The notes below the pieces were generated by a model, which had not been told where the DNA came from, did not search any database, and worked only from the letters and a program-made list of their open reading frames with translations. This document shows positions 11,068 through 21,415 of a stretch of 64,000 nt of DNA, one piece after another. How positions within the stretch are numbered: the stretch's first letter is position 1; the number at the start of each line of letters is the position of its first letter. This DNA comes from Bremia lactucae (lineage: Eukaryota; Oomycota; Peronosporomycetes; Peronosporales; Peronosporaceae), in assembly GCF_004359215.1 (NCBI RefSeq), contig NC_090621.1, positions 1,662,582-1,726,581 on the forward strand. Reading direction: 5' to 3'. Both the position numbers and the translations under genes were made by a program.

Positions 11068-12446
11068 TTGTCGAAACTGTATCGATTCTCAACAGATCGA
11101 TACACAACACGCAATGGTTCACTGTATAACACAGCGACACTCCTCGTATCATCATCCCTACTCATAATTATCTGTTTACGCATCATGTATGAGTGTCACG
11201 ATGCACCAATAAGTGGGCATCGTGAACGTGAGAAGACTTACGTCACGATAAGTCGCGGCTTCTACTGGCCGCGGCAGTATGAGTTCGTCCGTAAGTACAT
11301 ACGTGCTTGCAAAGCTTGTCAACGAGTGACGCCCAGTGTTTCATCCCGTGTTCCGTCACAACCTCTACCTGTTCCGGCAGATTGTCAGCAGTCCGTATTA
11401 ATGGACTTCGGCTTCGGATTTCCCGAAGCCTATCGCGAGAATAATCGTATTCTCGTGTATGTTGATCGTTTCACCCAAATTGTCCATCCCGAAGTCGATC
11501 ACAGCCAAAGACTGTGCTCGTGTCTTTGTTGGCACGATATATCGACTCCATGGGTTACCCCGTAAGCTGGTCTGAGATCGAGACCCTAGATTCACGGCGG
11601 AATTTTATTCAACAGTGTTCAAATCACTTGGAACACAGTTAAAATGTCGATTTCTGATTATCCTGAAACAGATGGTCAGACGAAGCGTGCAAACCGTTTT
11701 CTCGAAGAGATAATTCGCGGATGCGTCTACTCTTTAAGAGGTCGAGCGAATTCTTGCCGATGGTAGAATTTGCCATTATCAATTCAGTGCATGCTTCTAC
11801 AAAACATTTTCCATTTTTTGTGAATGGCACACGTCACTCACGTATACCCACCTTGTTTGAGAGTAATTCTTATTCAAGAGGGGAGGGACTAGCTCGAGCA
11901 AATAACAAATTAGCTCTTGCTCATAACGCATTGACAATACATCAATACGAAGGATACTAATGTTGATTTCAATCAACATTGAAGTGGACAAACCCAGTAA
12001 TAGCGATATGCTATTGCTGACTTTGATAAGGAAGCTGAAAGCCTCACCATCATAAGCAACAGTATTAATGAGAACGATAATTTTCTCAATGACGAGAAAA
12101 TTGATATCTCCGCAGTGCGAGCCGTTCACACTAGAAACAAAAATAAACCGTGATTTCCTCTTGGCTAAAGAAGCAGCGGTCCGTTCGTACAGGAATCGCT
12201 GATGCGGTAGACCGACAGAAACGGAACTCTGACAAAAAAGAAAGCGCAAACATACTTTCATTAAATGTTAACGATCTAGCCCTACTGTCTACGGTAAACC
12301 TACTAAAACATGTAGTGACGAATGTGGGCATTACGTTTAATGTCGGGCGTCTCCGCCCGTGCCATCAGTACGAGGCTTTTTTTCGATTTCGGATTACACC
12401 GGAACGGTCTAGGGATCCGCAGAAGCCTGATTGTCCTGAGCTATAG
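11068..12446 (+). pseudogene. Integrase remnant of element 1
   Basis: Includes the H-H-C-C zinc-binding region (HDAPISGH ... CKACQR), catalytic-core pieces (VYVDRFTQIVH), the conserved PETDGQTKRANR stretch, and a C-terminal domain ending FNVGRLRPCHQY. The same modules occur on the minus strand at 43000-44066. It is broken by several frameshifts; no chromodomain could be read after it. Confidence 0.82.
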
Positions 12447-12664
12447 CATGATAGAGTCTGTTTCTCACGAACTAGACGAACCACTACATCCTCCAAGGAT
12501 GAGATCTTTTGACGAGCTGTCATCAGCTCGTTTTAAAAGGACTAATGCGTCCTTTCGCTGCCAGTTAATCAGTCGCAACTTGCGCACAGCTCTTCAACTG
12601 GTCACGGGATACATTTTTGACCGTCACCGATAACTCGCGGCGACAAAATCGCTCGTGATCAATG

Positions 12665-13471
12665 TCATCCTTGAATAATAACGGGTGTGATCCAACGGAA
12701 GATGTTGATTCGGGTTCGTCGAACGAGGCAAGCCCGATTTTTCTCCCCCTCCACATCCATTGACGGATTTAAGTGGTGAAAAGCGTTTATTGAACGCTTC
12801 TTGAACCACCGTGAGGTTAAAGAGGTTCGAACGAGTTTTACGTTCGTTGGCGAGAGTATCCACCCTTGCATGATAGTTGGGAACCTTGTTCCCAACGATG
12901 ATGGACGTTCCGGGTCTCGTTCGACAGTACGACGAGACCCATCCTTCTCGACATATGGTCCATCAGAATACGAGCGCTTTCCGCGCTCGTAAAGATTGGA
13001 GGTTCCTAAATCGTTCACGCATCTGAGCGTCCTCCAATAATGATCTTTAAGGTATCTCTTCTTAAATGGATGACCTGGACCCTTGAAGCAACATGGACTT
13101 GAGTCTCCCAACGAGAGCGAAGGTATCCCTGCCTCGTTTCTCGAACCGCTCACGGAAACGTTTAGCTTGTCAAGCCAGACCTTTCGGCCTATGTTTTGTA
13201 CATTCTGTACAAAGTCTGTCCAAGCTTGGAACAAAATAGTGACATTTTTTGCCCGCTTACAAGTGTACCACCAAAGCCGGACTAAGGCATCGATGAAGAA
13301 TTCTGTTTCGTCCTCACCAGGCTTGTGAAGCCTGGATGAGTCGAACAACGGAATATGGTACCGGTCGTTGGTCATACCAGGCCAACGAGTTAGGTTGCCT
13401 TTAGAGAGCAACCAAGACTTCTTTTCGGGAGCAAACCTTAAAACATTGCGGTCCCTAAACCGTTGGCTCAT
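12665..13471 (-). CDS. Accessory ORF (A-type) antisense to element 1, unknown family
   Basis: A 268-codon open frame on the strand opposite to gag-pol, between the integrase remnant and the 3' LTR. Residues ~14-130 match two other copies in this window. FAPEKKSWLL matches LTPEKKPWLL at ~41935. FFIDALVRLWW matches FYLDDFLKHRW. FQAWTDFVQNVQNIGRKVWL matches the copies near 15290 and 42200 (QVWVALVRNVLSVGRDVWL; IGREAWL). GIPSLSLGDSS matches GLPCLTLGDPS. No known domain recognised; the region looks helical and basic. Sequence upstream (13468-13656, another frame) reads DDDHSGDVSMHNQKR and may be part of the disordered N-terminus, cut off by a frameshift. The frame is open although the element's gag-pol is full of stops. 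Whether it is expressed is unknown. Confidence 0.55.
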   Translation of the reverse strand: MSQRFRDRNVLRFAPEKKSWLLSKGNLTRWPGMTNDRYHIPLFDSSRLHKPGEDETEFFIDALVRLWWYTCKRAKNVTILFQAWTDFVQNVQNIGRKVWLDKLNVSVSGSRNEAGIPSLSLGDSSPCCFKGPGHPFKKRYLKDHYWRTLRCVNDLGTSNLYERGKRSYSDGPYVEKDGSRRTVERDPERPSSLGTRFPTIMQGWILSPTNVKLVRTSLTSRWFKKRSINAFHHLNPSMDVEGEKNRACLVRRTRINIFRWITPVIIQG

Positions 13472-14174
13472 AATAATTTTAACGCTAACATGGCTCTCGG
13501 CGCGATCCTTAGAATCATTCGTTCCTGGTGATGGATACTAGCACCACCAATAGCATTCATATCGACTTGACCTTTACGATTATTTCGTTTCTGGTTATGC
13601 ATACTGACATCACCAGAGTGGTCATCGTCTATGGAATCATCACAAGTTGACTCCACACCAAAGGGTCTGACGAAGCGGCAAAAACTCCGTCATCACCTCT
13701 TTAATTGTCACGTATAAACCCGAAGGTTTCAGGGACGTGGCCCCGGTTGATTCGGAGGCCTTAACAATTTTTACCGAGTCGGTCGACGACGCGACTCGGC
13801 CAGTCACCTATAATGGGAGTAACAGGTGACTTGTCACTACCACCTGCAATCAGAGTAGCAGGTGACATATATTAGTCACCATCAGTTGGAGTATGTTGTG
13901 ATTTCTTCCCCGCAGTCGACGCATGAGCGTCTACTTAAACATTTGCATTACTAACAGCTGCCAGATCCGTGCAGCTGCCAGCTTTACGGCCACAGGGGCG
14001 GCGCGCATGGGTTTAGACACCATGCCCGAAATGATTTAAAACAAAAATCAATAATGCAATATAATTGGAATATAAATAAGAAACCAATAATGCAAAATTA
14101 CCAGGGAAAGAGATAGTAGTATTTCCATGTCTTCCACATCAGTCACTATTGTGACTGTTGGTTATGGGAGGTGA

Positions 14175-14593
14175 TGTAACGGAGTGTCCCGTAACATAAA
14201 TATTAATTCTTATGAGAGGAATAATCTATACTATATCCTATGAGAGTAAATAGAATTTAGAAGTACAAAATTATTAACTTAATAATTTGACTTAATAGTT
14301 CCAATATTATCAAGTTCGGTAATATTGACATAGCAAGATATAAGTTCTACTAATTGATTTAAGTTTTAATAAACCCCACCAATCGTCACAAGACACGATA
14401 GTGTAAGCGCACGAGTTGGCGCCATGCATAGTTTGTAAGTAATATAATAAAGCCAGTATATTAGATACGATCTTTACGTACGAACTTAATAGATTAATAC
14501 AGTTTGATTTTTTTCCTATTCTAAAGCCTTTGAATTTACCTTTAGAAGCTAAGACCTCTTAGCTCCTTCCTCTGCACGTCCTGCACGTGAAGT
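14175..14593 (+). repeat. 3' LTR of element 1
   Basis: Direct copy of the LTR at 6640-7130. The left edge TGTAACGGAGTGTCCCG follows a purine-rich tract at 14165-14174. Homology to the 5' copy fades after CCTGCACGTGAAG, so the last ~40-80 bp are lost or diverged. Confidence 0.78.
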
Positions 14594-14639
14594 CTGTAAG
14601 ACATATCAACTAATTCATCGCGTATTTTTTCAGTCCATG

Positions 14640-15510
14640 GGCTGCGCCTCTAAGGTGCCAAAACTAGCATCTGTACGAGTAAGGCAGCTGCTGACAAAGC
14701 AAACACCAGATGCTCAGGCGTCTGCTGCGGGTGACACCTCATCTGCACCTCCGATTGCAGGTGTGCTTTAGAGTGAGTCGGACATAGCGTCCGACTCAAA
14801 CATTTGTAAAGGCCTCTGGATCACCGGGGCCGAAACAGTCAAACCTGTGGGTTCTGGCTAATCGAATAAGGAGTTATTCGATAAGATGTTCAGTTTGCCC
14901 TACCTATATATAGGGAGTTATTTTGTGATGATTCCGATAATGGTGCCAATGCTGGTGATGCCAGTGTGCATCACTAGAAACGAAGTAATCATATAGATAA
15001 AGGAATGTTAGCTTGATTGCTAACATCAGTCAAAAGGAGTGGGACCGCAATATGTAACGTGTCGCTCGTCGCTCTTCAGAAAATAGTGTTGGCTACTCGC
15101 GAACGGCAACTAAATTTAAATTTGTTGGTCTGGAATGACCAACCACCGATATAAAATTGCGCTGTTCGACACATCAAGGCTTCTTAGCTCTAGTTGAGGA
15201 CTAAGTTGAGCTCTTTATCGATCATTTTTCGACATCGATGGTACTCCGAAATATTTGAGTTCCTTGTTACAAGTTTGGGTTGCTCTTGTACGAAATGTAC
15301 TTAGCGTAGGCCGCGACGTCTGGCTAGACAAACTGGTTACAATACGTGACCGGTTTGGAAAGAATAATTAGTCAATGCAAGCTTTAAGCAGAACCGATTG
15401 TCGAAAGAGACGGAGTTGTCTTACCTTTCGTGAAAAGGCCCATGTCCCTGCGGCCTCAAGGCAACATGTCATGCCTCTAAGGAGGCATACTCTTTAAACG
15501 AATCTTATTA
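14640..15510 (+). pseudogene. Decayed second copy of the A-type accessory gene
   Basis: Broken plus-strand frames resemble the A-type accessory protein. Near 14690 there is a Ser/Ala-rich piece (TPDAQASAAGDTSSAPP), near 14930 an acidic NGANAGDASVHH segment like DHSGDVSMHN of the element 1 copy, and near 15270-15330 LLQVWVALVRNVLSVGRDVW, the conserved block. Further on, SCLTFREKAHVP parallels the PSLSLGDSSP region. Several stops and frame changes. No pol sequence belonging to this copy is recognisable, so its element is otherwise gone. Confidence 0.6.
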
Positions 15511-17339
15511 AACGGTGTGCCCCATATGCGATGCTTGGAGAAAATGAATTATATGCAATACCTTCACGAGCGCGCATAGGGCTCTTTTTTCCGATGGTCG
15601 TTTTGGACTTCATGCACACGTCACCCCGCTACAATATAACCATCTATGGCAATATTGTCAATACTATATAATAAGATAATACTTTATTTTTTCCTTTACT
15701 ATTCCTCTTATAGTTTAGAAATGTATGTAACGGTAACGGAGTAGTACGAGCTAATCTACACTGATAACAATGAAGGCAAAGATTCCTCTGAAATCTCGAC
15801 GTACACGGCGTGCAGAACGGAGCTTTCAAATTACTACAAGTTCTTCGTATCTAAAGGTATCTTTCACTTCCAATTTGCTCAGTTCAGAGCAAATCAATTC
15901 GAGAATTTCCCCTTCTTTTTTTACGTCCGTCTTCCGTTGATGGCGGAAATGGCACCAGTCAGCCACCGGTCTGACGTTCATGACCATGGCGGCGACAACG
16001 CTAGTCACCCTACCAAGGCACATAGTGCGGCGGCGGACACTACTAATTTCTCACCACCACCAGTCTCTGCCGATCAGGAGCGAATGGATGACGCTGCTAC
16101 GGATGAGCTCATGGCATCAGCAGTCGAGACGCCTGCATCAGCAGCCGAGATGCCTGCATCGACCATAAAATTAACCGCCGCCCCGACCTGCGGCGTACGT
16201 GCACGCACTTAACCTCTTCCTTAAGATGGACGTCGAGTGACATCAATCGGCTCAAGGCCACGCTGTCTGGCTACGCGCAGCTCGATAACGCTACTCAACG
16301 ACATGAATAGCAAATGAAACGACCTCTTTACGACGTCAACGACCCTCTTGCCGAGCTGTACGTGTGTGCTGTACGCGAATCACGTCTCGTGCGTGATGGC
16401 TATCTACGCGCAATGACTGCACAGAGCGCCGTACTCTCGAAGAGCGGATGTGTGGCAACATTGTTCTCCAAGCACCACCGCGCTTTATCACCGATACCCA
16501 TGTGCTAGCGGAACGGTTCCCGTTAGTGTCACTGCATCGCTCGCAGCTTTATTATCGGCTGTACGCGCGACTTCTAGTGGGCTTCGAACTCCCCAAAACA
16601 ACACCCTCGTGGCACTTTTGGGCTGAACTTCCAGACAAGGCGGGAACTGATTTCAACTGTCAGCGTGTGTAATCTCTTTGACACATACGAGAGCGTCGAG
16701 TGCACGAACAGCTCGCCTATCGTCACGTTTGTATTTACAAGCAAAGTAACGCCCTTCCATGGAAGGATGCCAATTTTACGTTCGGGCGCCGATCTATCTC
16801 GCAGGTGACTGGCGGATCCCTTTGCGGCGGCAACAGCAGCTTCGGATACGATGAGCATGCTCGTAGCTTACTGTACCAAGTGCATCTTTTCCGCTTGTTT
16901 GGGCTTGGCGCATCTCATGTTCACTCATGGGTGTCGGCAGCCACAAGCTCAAACGTGTTCGATGTCGAGCAAGTCGACGGGAAAGGGGACAATTACCCCG
17001 GCCCACCACGCTGGATTTTTACTTTGACTCTATAGAGTGTCCGCAAGAACTACTACGGATCCACAAGCTGTTTGTGGCTGAATCCGACAGCGTTATGGAA
17101 GTAGCAGTTTACCACCACCCAAGAGTGAGCAAGCCGATCGTGTCTCAGCTTGCGGCATCTACGCAAGGTCTGCAAGGTCAAGGACCCAGCGCTTGCTGCT
17201 GCTCGTTGCACTCTCGAGATCGCGATCGTGGCAGCACCAGGTCTCAACGACAACTCAAGCAAGGACAGGAAGGAAGCATGCTAAGAGCTCAAACGCATGC
17301 GATACAAGTCGGCTCCTGAGGTCCCGTCAAGCACGATCT

Positions 17340-18382
17340 GCCCTCGAACTGTTGATGACGCTAGCATTTCTCGCCTTATTGAGGTGGAAGAGGTTTTATT
17401 TGCGATCAGACGCTGCAAATGTGGCAAAGTTCCCGGCCCAGACGAATTAGGCAACTTTTTCTATTAGAGATCACGCCACCAGAATGGCACCGGTGCTTCC
17501 GATTCTTTTCGCTCGATGATCACATGTGCTGTCGTGCCTAAGTCGTTCGGAGAAGCCATTGTGATGTGCATAAAGAAGTCTGCGGCCGCGGCGAGTCCTC
17601 TTGACTTCCGTCCAATATCGCTTCTAGACAGCGACTACAAAGTGTTCACCAAACTGTACGAGCGCCGGCTGCGGCCGCTTCTTCTCTGCTTCATTGATGA
17701 AGCTCAAGGCGGGTTTGGTCATGGCGTAACATTGCGTCGGCACATTGATCTCTACAAGGCAGTAGAAATCGCCGCAAAAACGAATCGTGAAATCCAAAGG
17801 TCCGTCGCATTGCTCCTCGACTTTGTTAAAGCGAATGACACGCTATTACGCCCGTTTATCGCGGCTTCGTTGCGGTGACATGGCTTTAAAAGCAGCTTCG
17901 TCGTTATCATCGACTCCCTACATCGTCACACAAGCTGCAAATTGGTTTTGAATGGGCATCTATCGCAGCGCGTGAAAGTGACGTGCGGCATTCATCAGGA
18001 CTGCCCTTTGGCACCGCTATTTTTTATCATCGCTCTAAACACTGCCTATGTCGTGATCCGTAACCTCAGTAACCTCACTGGAGTCCATCTTGGCAATGAG
18101 ACGGAATATCCGTCTGTCTATGCGGATGACACATCGATACTCCTACGTAACCCTTCCAACGTTCAAAAAGCGCTGGAGACGCTGGACGCGTTCGGAGAGG
18201 CGTCTGGGCTGCTTTTTAGTCGCTCCAAGTCGCTGACTGCACGACTCGGCATGGACATGGATCCATTTGACACGTGTTTTCTCAAGATCCTCGGAGCTGA
18301 AAAGCATTGCATGTACCTTGGCATCCAGGTTGGATCAAACGATGCTACTTCGGTGAACTGGGGGCTACGCACCCGTTCATGA
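17340..18382 (+). pseudogene. LINE reverse transcriptase remnant
   Basis: Reads EVEEVLFAIRRCKCGKVPGP, the usual linker before LINE RT. Then come SPLDFRPISLLDSDYKVFTK and LYERRLRPLL (fingers), a palm segment with LLLDFVKAND, GIHQDCPLAPLFFI, and the catalytic YADDTSILL near 18120. Stops separate 17461, 17878-17942 and the end, so it is inactive. Confidence 0.88.
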
Positions 18383-18744
18383 TGTCTCGACTCTTAGTAG
18401 CTCGGCAGTAGACGCATTCTGTCCAGCAACGAGCGACGCTTGTCAAGGCAATCGCAATTCCAAAGATCTTGCAACAAAACTGCGCGAGCTGCCGCAATTG
18501 GCGTGGCCGGCTGTTTAAGCTCAGCTGCAATGTGCAAACGTGATTGAGAACGCTCGCTCCAGCTCGTTCTCCGCACGTAACGAAGTCTGGCGCTTCGCTG
18601 TTGCAGCAATGTTTCACTCGTTGTGGTGCGAGCAACTACGCAGAATCGAAGAATCCAACGTCACTGAAGCTACCTATCAAGCACGAGCCTTCGATCCTCC
18701 TTAGTTTCACATCATTCGCATCGAACACCAAGACGACACCATCT

Positions 18745-19185
18745 ACGCCTTCTGCTTTGATGGGGGCAGCAGAGGCAATTCGGGACCCGAAGGTTCCGGC
18801 TCCTTTATCTTATGGATCGCCACCAGCTTTAATCCAACAGAAGTGGTTTGGATCGCAAGCATGGTTTACGGCTCTAAAACGACGACAAACAATATGGCCG
18901 AGTACTGGGGTTTACTACAGGGGGGAGGGGCTACGACACGCAGTCGTTCAATGTATGGCTCCTCTTTATGTGGTTGGCAACAGTGAGAAGATCATCTCAC
19001 AGATGCGCGCATATCGACAGCCGAGAAAGAAGCACTTGGAAGCGATGTGTAATGATGCGCGAAACTTACGGACGAAGCTGGAGTGATGAGTTGGTCACAC
19101 CACTGCCGCGACAATAACAAGATGGCGAATGTTGCAGCTGACGCGGCCATGGACACGTGCACCTCGTCTCAAGTCAACTTGCCTA
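18745..19185 (+). pseudogene. LINE RNase H domain remnant
   Basis: Frame near 18750 reads CFDGGSRGNSGPEGSGSFIL (first catalytic Asp and glycine-rich turn). It continues with TTTNNMAEYWGLLQG (catalytic Glu region). After a frame change, HCRDNNKMANVAADAAMD near 19100 gives the final Asp. This is the RNase HI arrangement found at the C-terminus of some LINE pol proteins. Confidence 0.82.
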
Positions 19186-19470
19186 GCGACAGACATCTTG
19201 CCGAAGATGTCACACTACACATGTCAAACGACGTGAGCCACTGGCTCGTGCCCCCACCACCGGCTCTTAGCAGCCACAGCAATACATGTTTACGCCACCT
19301 GAGGAGAGAGCGAGTACTTGCGGTAGCGAACCACGAGAGGAGGTGTCGAGCAATTGGAAGGAGCTTTGATAGCGCAAGATAGACACGCACAGTATGGCTA
19401 TTGCAGTCGTCATCGTACAGCAATATACCTCACGTTACTAAAATAAACTAAAGGTACCCATAACATAGAG

Positions 19471-19907
19471 TGTAACGGGGCACTACTGACTAGCACTGCT
19501 TCAGTACAAATCCACTTCGCATTGCCTCTGTGCGAGTGGTGCCTCACGTCACTTCACGTACACTAGTACGTGCAGAGGAAGACTCTCCTTAAAACACTTG
19601 CTTAAAGAGGATTTATTACAAACTGTATTTATAAAATTAAGCTCTTCATTTTTATTTACTTAATACTAACGTTATTAAAACTAATACAAAACATCTAATA
19701 AAGTCTTATCTGTCTTTCTCTTTGCGCGCGTCCAGCGCTGACTGGACCGCGGAGAAAGTAGCTATAATGGTCTTTATCTACCAATGGATAAGCTTTTAGA
19801 ATTTTACCATGTAAAGTAATATTCTCCAAATATTATCTACCTTTTAGATAATATACTAAATAACAACCTTTAAGTGTTAATTTGATGTAACGATACACCT
19901 CGTTACG
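19471..19907 (-). mobile_element. Solo LTR (family 1) with 5-bp target-site duplication TAGAG
   Basis: 437 bp, starting TGTAACGGGGCAC and ending CGATACACCTCGTTACG; the terminal inverted repeat TGTAACG/CGTTAC(A) is nearly intact. The flanks are TAGAG at 19466-19470 and again at 19908-19912, a perfect 5-bp duplication. Internal blocks match the LTR at 38219-38684 in reverse orientation. It arose by LTR-LTR recombination, since no internal sequence remains. Confidence 0.9.
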
Positions 19908-19912
19908 TAGAG

Positions 19913-20735
19913 AAAGAGTGAAACGTTATTATTATAACTAATGAACAGAACTGGTACAATATTACCGTGTATAGAATTATAAAAATGGTGACAAAACATG
20001 TACAGAATTTAATATACCTCTTTTACAATAGATGGTTTTGCATAATTTGCAACGAAGACACACGTCAAGGCATCGAACGAACTAACCTTGAAGTTGGGTC
20101 GTATTTTATATCCTTTATTTAAATGAACCCACCGCCTTGAATTCTTACTTAACAGAAAAAGGCACGATACTATTTATGTGAACGCTTAAAGTGTTGATGA
20201 TTTATCCACAGCGGCCGCGAATGGGGCAAAATACAACATGCAAAAGTGCTGCTTGTTGCTAGGGACACCGCGAGCTAATTTGCAGCCTGATGAAGTGTGG
20301 TAATACTTATCCCGAGTTACGCGTAAATGAATTAGCTTAGTTTTCATGCAAGAAACAACCAGTTTGAGGCTCGTCACAAAAAATAGGGTCGACTGAAGCC
20401 CGTTTATAGACTAAAAAAAGGTGGCTTCCGACGGGAAGAATCTCAAGTTGCGACCCACAAAAATTGAGATTACTAATCGAATCTTGTCGAAAGAATCCTT
20501 TCGACTAGCAAAGAATTCTTTCTTCAGGTAAATTCTGAAAAGCTACATTAGGAACCCAACCAGTAATTCGATAGTCCGACCTCCTCCATGTGTTTCTATT
20601 GAACGCAAAAGTATAACCTTTTATGGCTCTCCATTCGCAACCTTAGTTATGGTTTTGTTTCGACATGTCAAAATGCCACGAAAGACTGCATTTTTTCGCG
20701 AACGTACAAATGGAAGGACAGTCGCTTTCCCGGTT
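19913..20735. other. Intergenic, no feature recognised
   Basis: AT-rich sequence between the solo LTR and the hairpin. No ORF with family motifs, no repeat similarity seen. Confidence 0.5.
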
Positions 20736-20780
20736 TTATCGCCCACTTACCCATCTGGGTGATGGGTAAGTGGGCGATAA
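20736..20780. other. Perfect inverted repeat (19-bp stem, 7-nt loop)
   Basis: Left arm 20736-20754 and right arm 20762-20780 are exact reverse complements, with loop CTGGGTG. The right arm overlaps the 3' end of a tRNA-like element on the minus strand, so one arm may be a snap-back duplication of that element's tail. Confidence 0.85.
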
Positions 20781-20845
20781 CCAGGGCCTCGAACCCGTAC
20801 GAGCGCTGCGATTCAGTCGCACGACCACTGGACCGTGGGTTACAA
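20772..20845 (-). pseudogene. tRNA-like sequence with Pol III A and B boxes (tRNA pseudogene or SINE head)
   Basis: On the minus strand a perfect B box GGTTCGAGGCC (20795-20785) lies about 30 nt after an A-box-like GGTCCAGTGG (20834-20825), the normal tRNA spacing. A 4-bp anticodon-like stem (TGCG ... CGCA) encloses ACTGAAT. The acceptor and T stems pair poorly, so an intact tRNA is unlikely. Peronosporales carry tRNA-derived SINEs, and this could be the head of one; no A-rich tail or duplicate copy was seen here. Confidence 0.45.
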
Positions 20846-20902
20846 AATTTAAAAAAAGACGGCGAGAAGAGACAAACGGCATGCAGTGCCTGGACTCGAT
20901 CA

Positions 20903-21301
20903 ATGTCGCGTTTGTGTCCAAGCCCGTCGAGTGCCGCGCACCAAGCGTTTCTTGGGGATTTTCTAGCCTATTGCTCGCCTCTTGCGTCGGATTTACCGCG
21001 TGAGGTGTTTGTTTCTCCTTTACGAGATTCCGACGAAGGGAAGAGCGAGGACGATGCTGATCTTCATGGGTCTAGACATTCGAGTTTAACGCTATTAAAA
21101 GGACATTCTCGAATTGTAAGCGAATTACGACCCGTGGATGGCCCTGAGCGTGTATTTTACGCAGGAAACGGGGAGGAGAGACGTGGTAACGCATTGCAAG
21201 CTATCGACTCGAGTGAAGATACGTGGCATTACATGTACGTTTCGTCCGTCTCGATGTTGCAAAAATGCGATTGCGTAAACTCCCATGTCAATTGGATGTA
21301 G
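20903..21301 (+). CDS. Hypothetical protein, doubtful
   Basis: Open frame of 132 residues from ATG 20903 (MSRLCPSPSS) to TAG after HVNWM. The middle is acidic (SDEGKSEDDADLHG). No known domain, signal peptide or membrane segment. Overlapping frames are also partly open. It lies 115 bp upstream of the next gene in the same direction; I could not find a GT-AG join that would link them. Confidence 0.3.
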   Translation: MSRLCPSPSSAAHQAFLGDFLAYCSPLASDLPREVFVSPLRDSDEGKSEDDADLHGSRHSSLTLLKGHSRIVSELRPVDGPERVFYAGNGEERRGNALQAIDSSEDTWHYMYVSSVSMLQKCDCVNSHVNWM

Positions 21302-21415
21302 ACAACACGTCCATCCCCTCTTTGGTATTTGGGCGGTACATCGGTATATTCCTTCTTCGAGGAGAGGTGGTCGCTGTCTCGTATTGTTAGTTGCATTATG
21401 TACGTTACGTAAATT

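Larger units (their letters stand above)
6640..14593 (+). mobile_element. Decayed Ty3/gypsy LTR retrotransposon, nearly full length (element 1)
   Basis: An 8-kb element flanked by two direct LTR copies (about 6640-7130 and 14175-14593). Between them the plus strand carries decayed gag, protease, RT, RNase H and integrase in Ty3/gypsy order. A purine-rich tract (GGGAGGTGA) precedes the 3' LTR, as expected for plus orientation. Every gag-pol domain carries stops or frameshifts. Between the integrase and the 3' LTR, a minus-strand ORF of 268 codons (12665-13471) is still open. The LTRs are visibly diverged, so the insertion is old. Confidence 0.88.
15800..19435 (+). mobile_element. Decayed non-LTR retrotransposon (LINE) with C-terminal RNase H
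   Basis: Order on the plus strand: possible ORF1 remnants (short frames at 15937-16212 and 16314-16672, Ala/Ser-rich then mixed), the pre-RT segment with CGKVPGPDELGN near 17410, reverse transcriptase (17340-18382) and an RNase H domain (18745-19185). No LTRs flank it. I could not identify an endonuclease domain in the damaged 16.7-17.3 kb stretch. The RNase H domain points to an L1/Tx1- or I-like LINE rather than RTE. Limits are approximate; no clear poly-A tail or target duplication was found. Confidence 0.8.

Noticed and set aside
20759..20902. Upstream extension of the hypothetical ORF to the hairpin
   Set aside because: It would translate the hairpin arm and the tRNA-like sequence, so it is unlikely to be protein coding.
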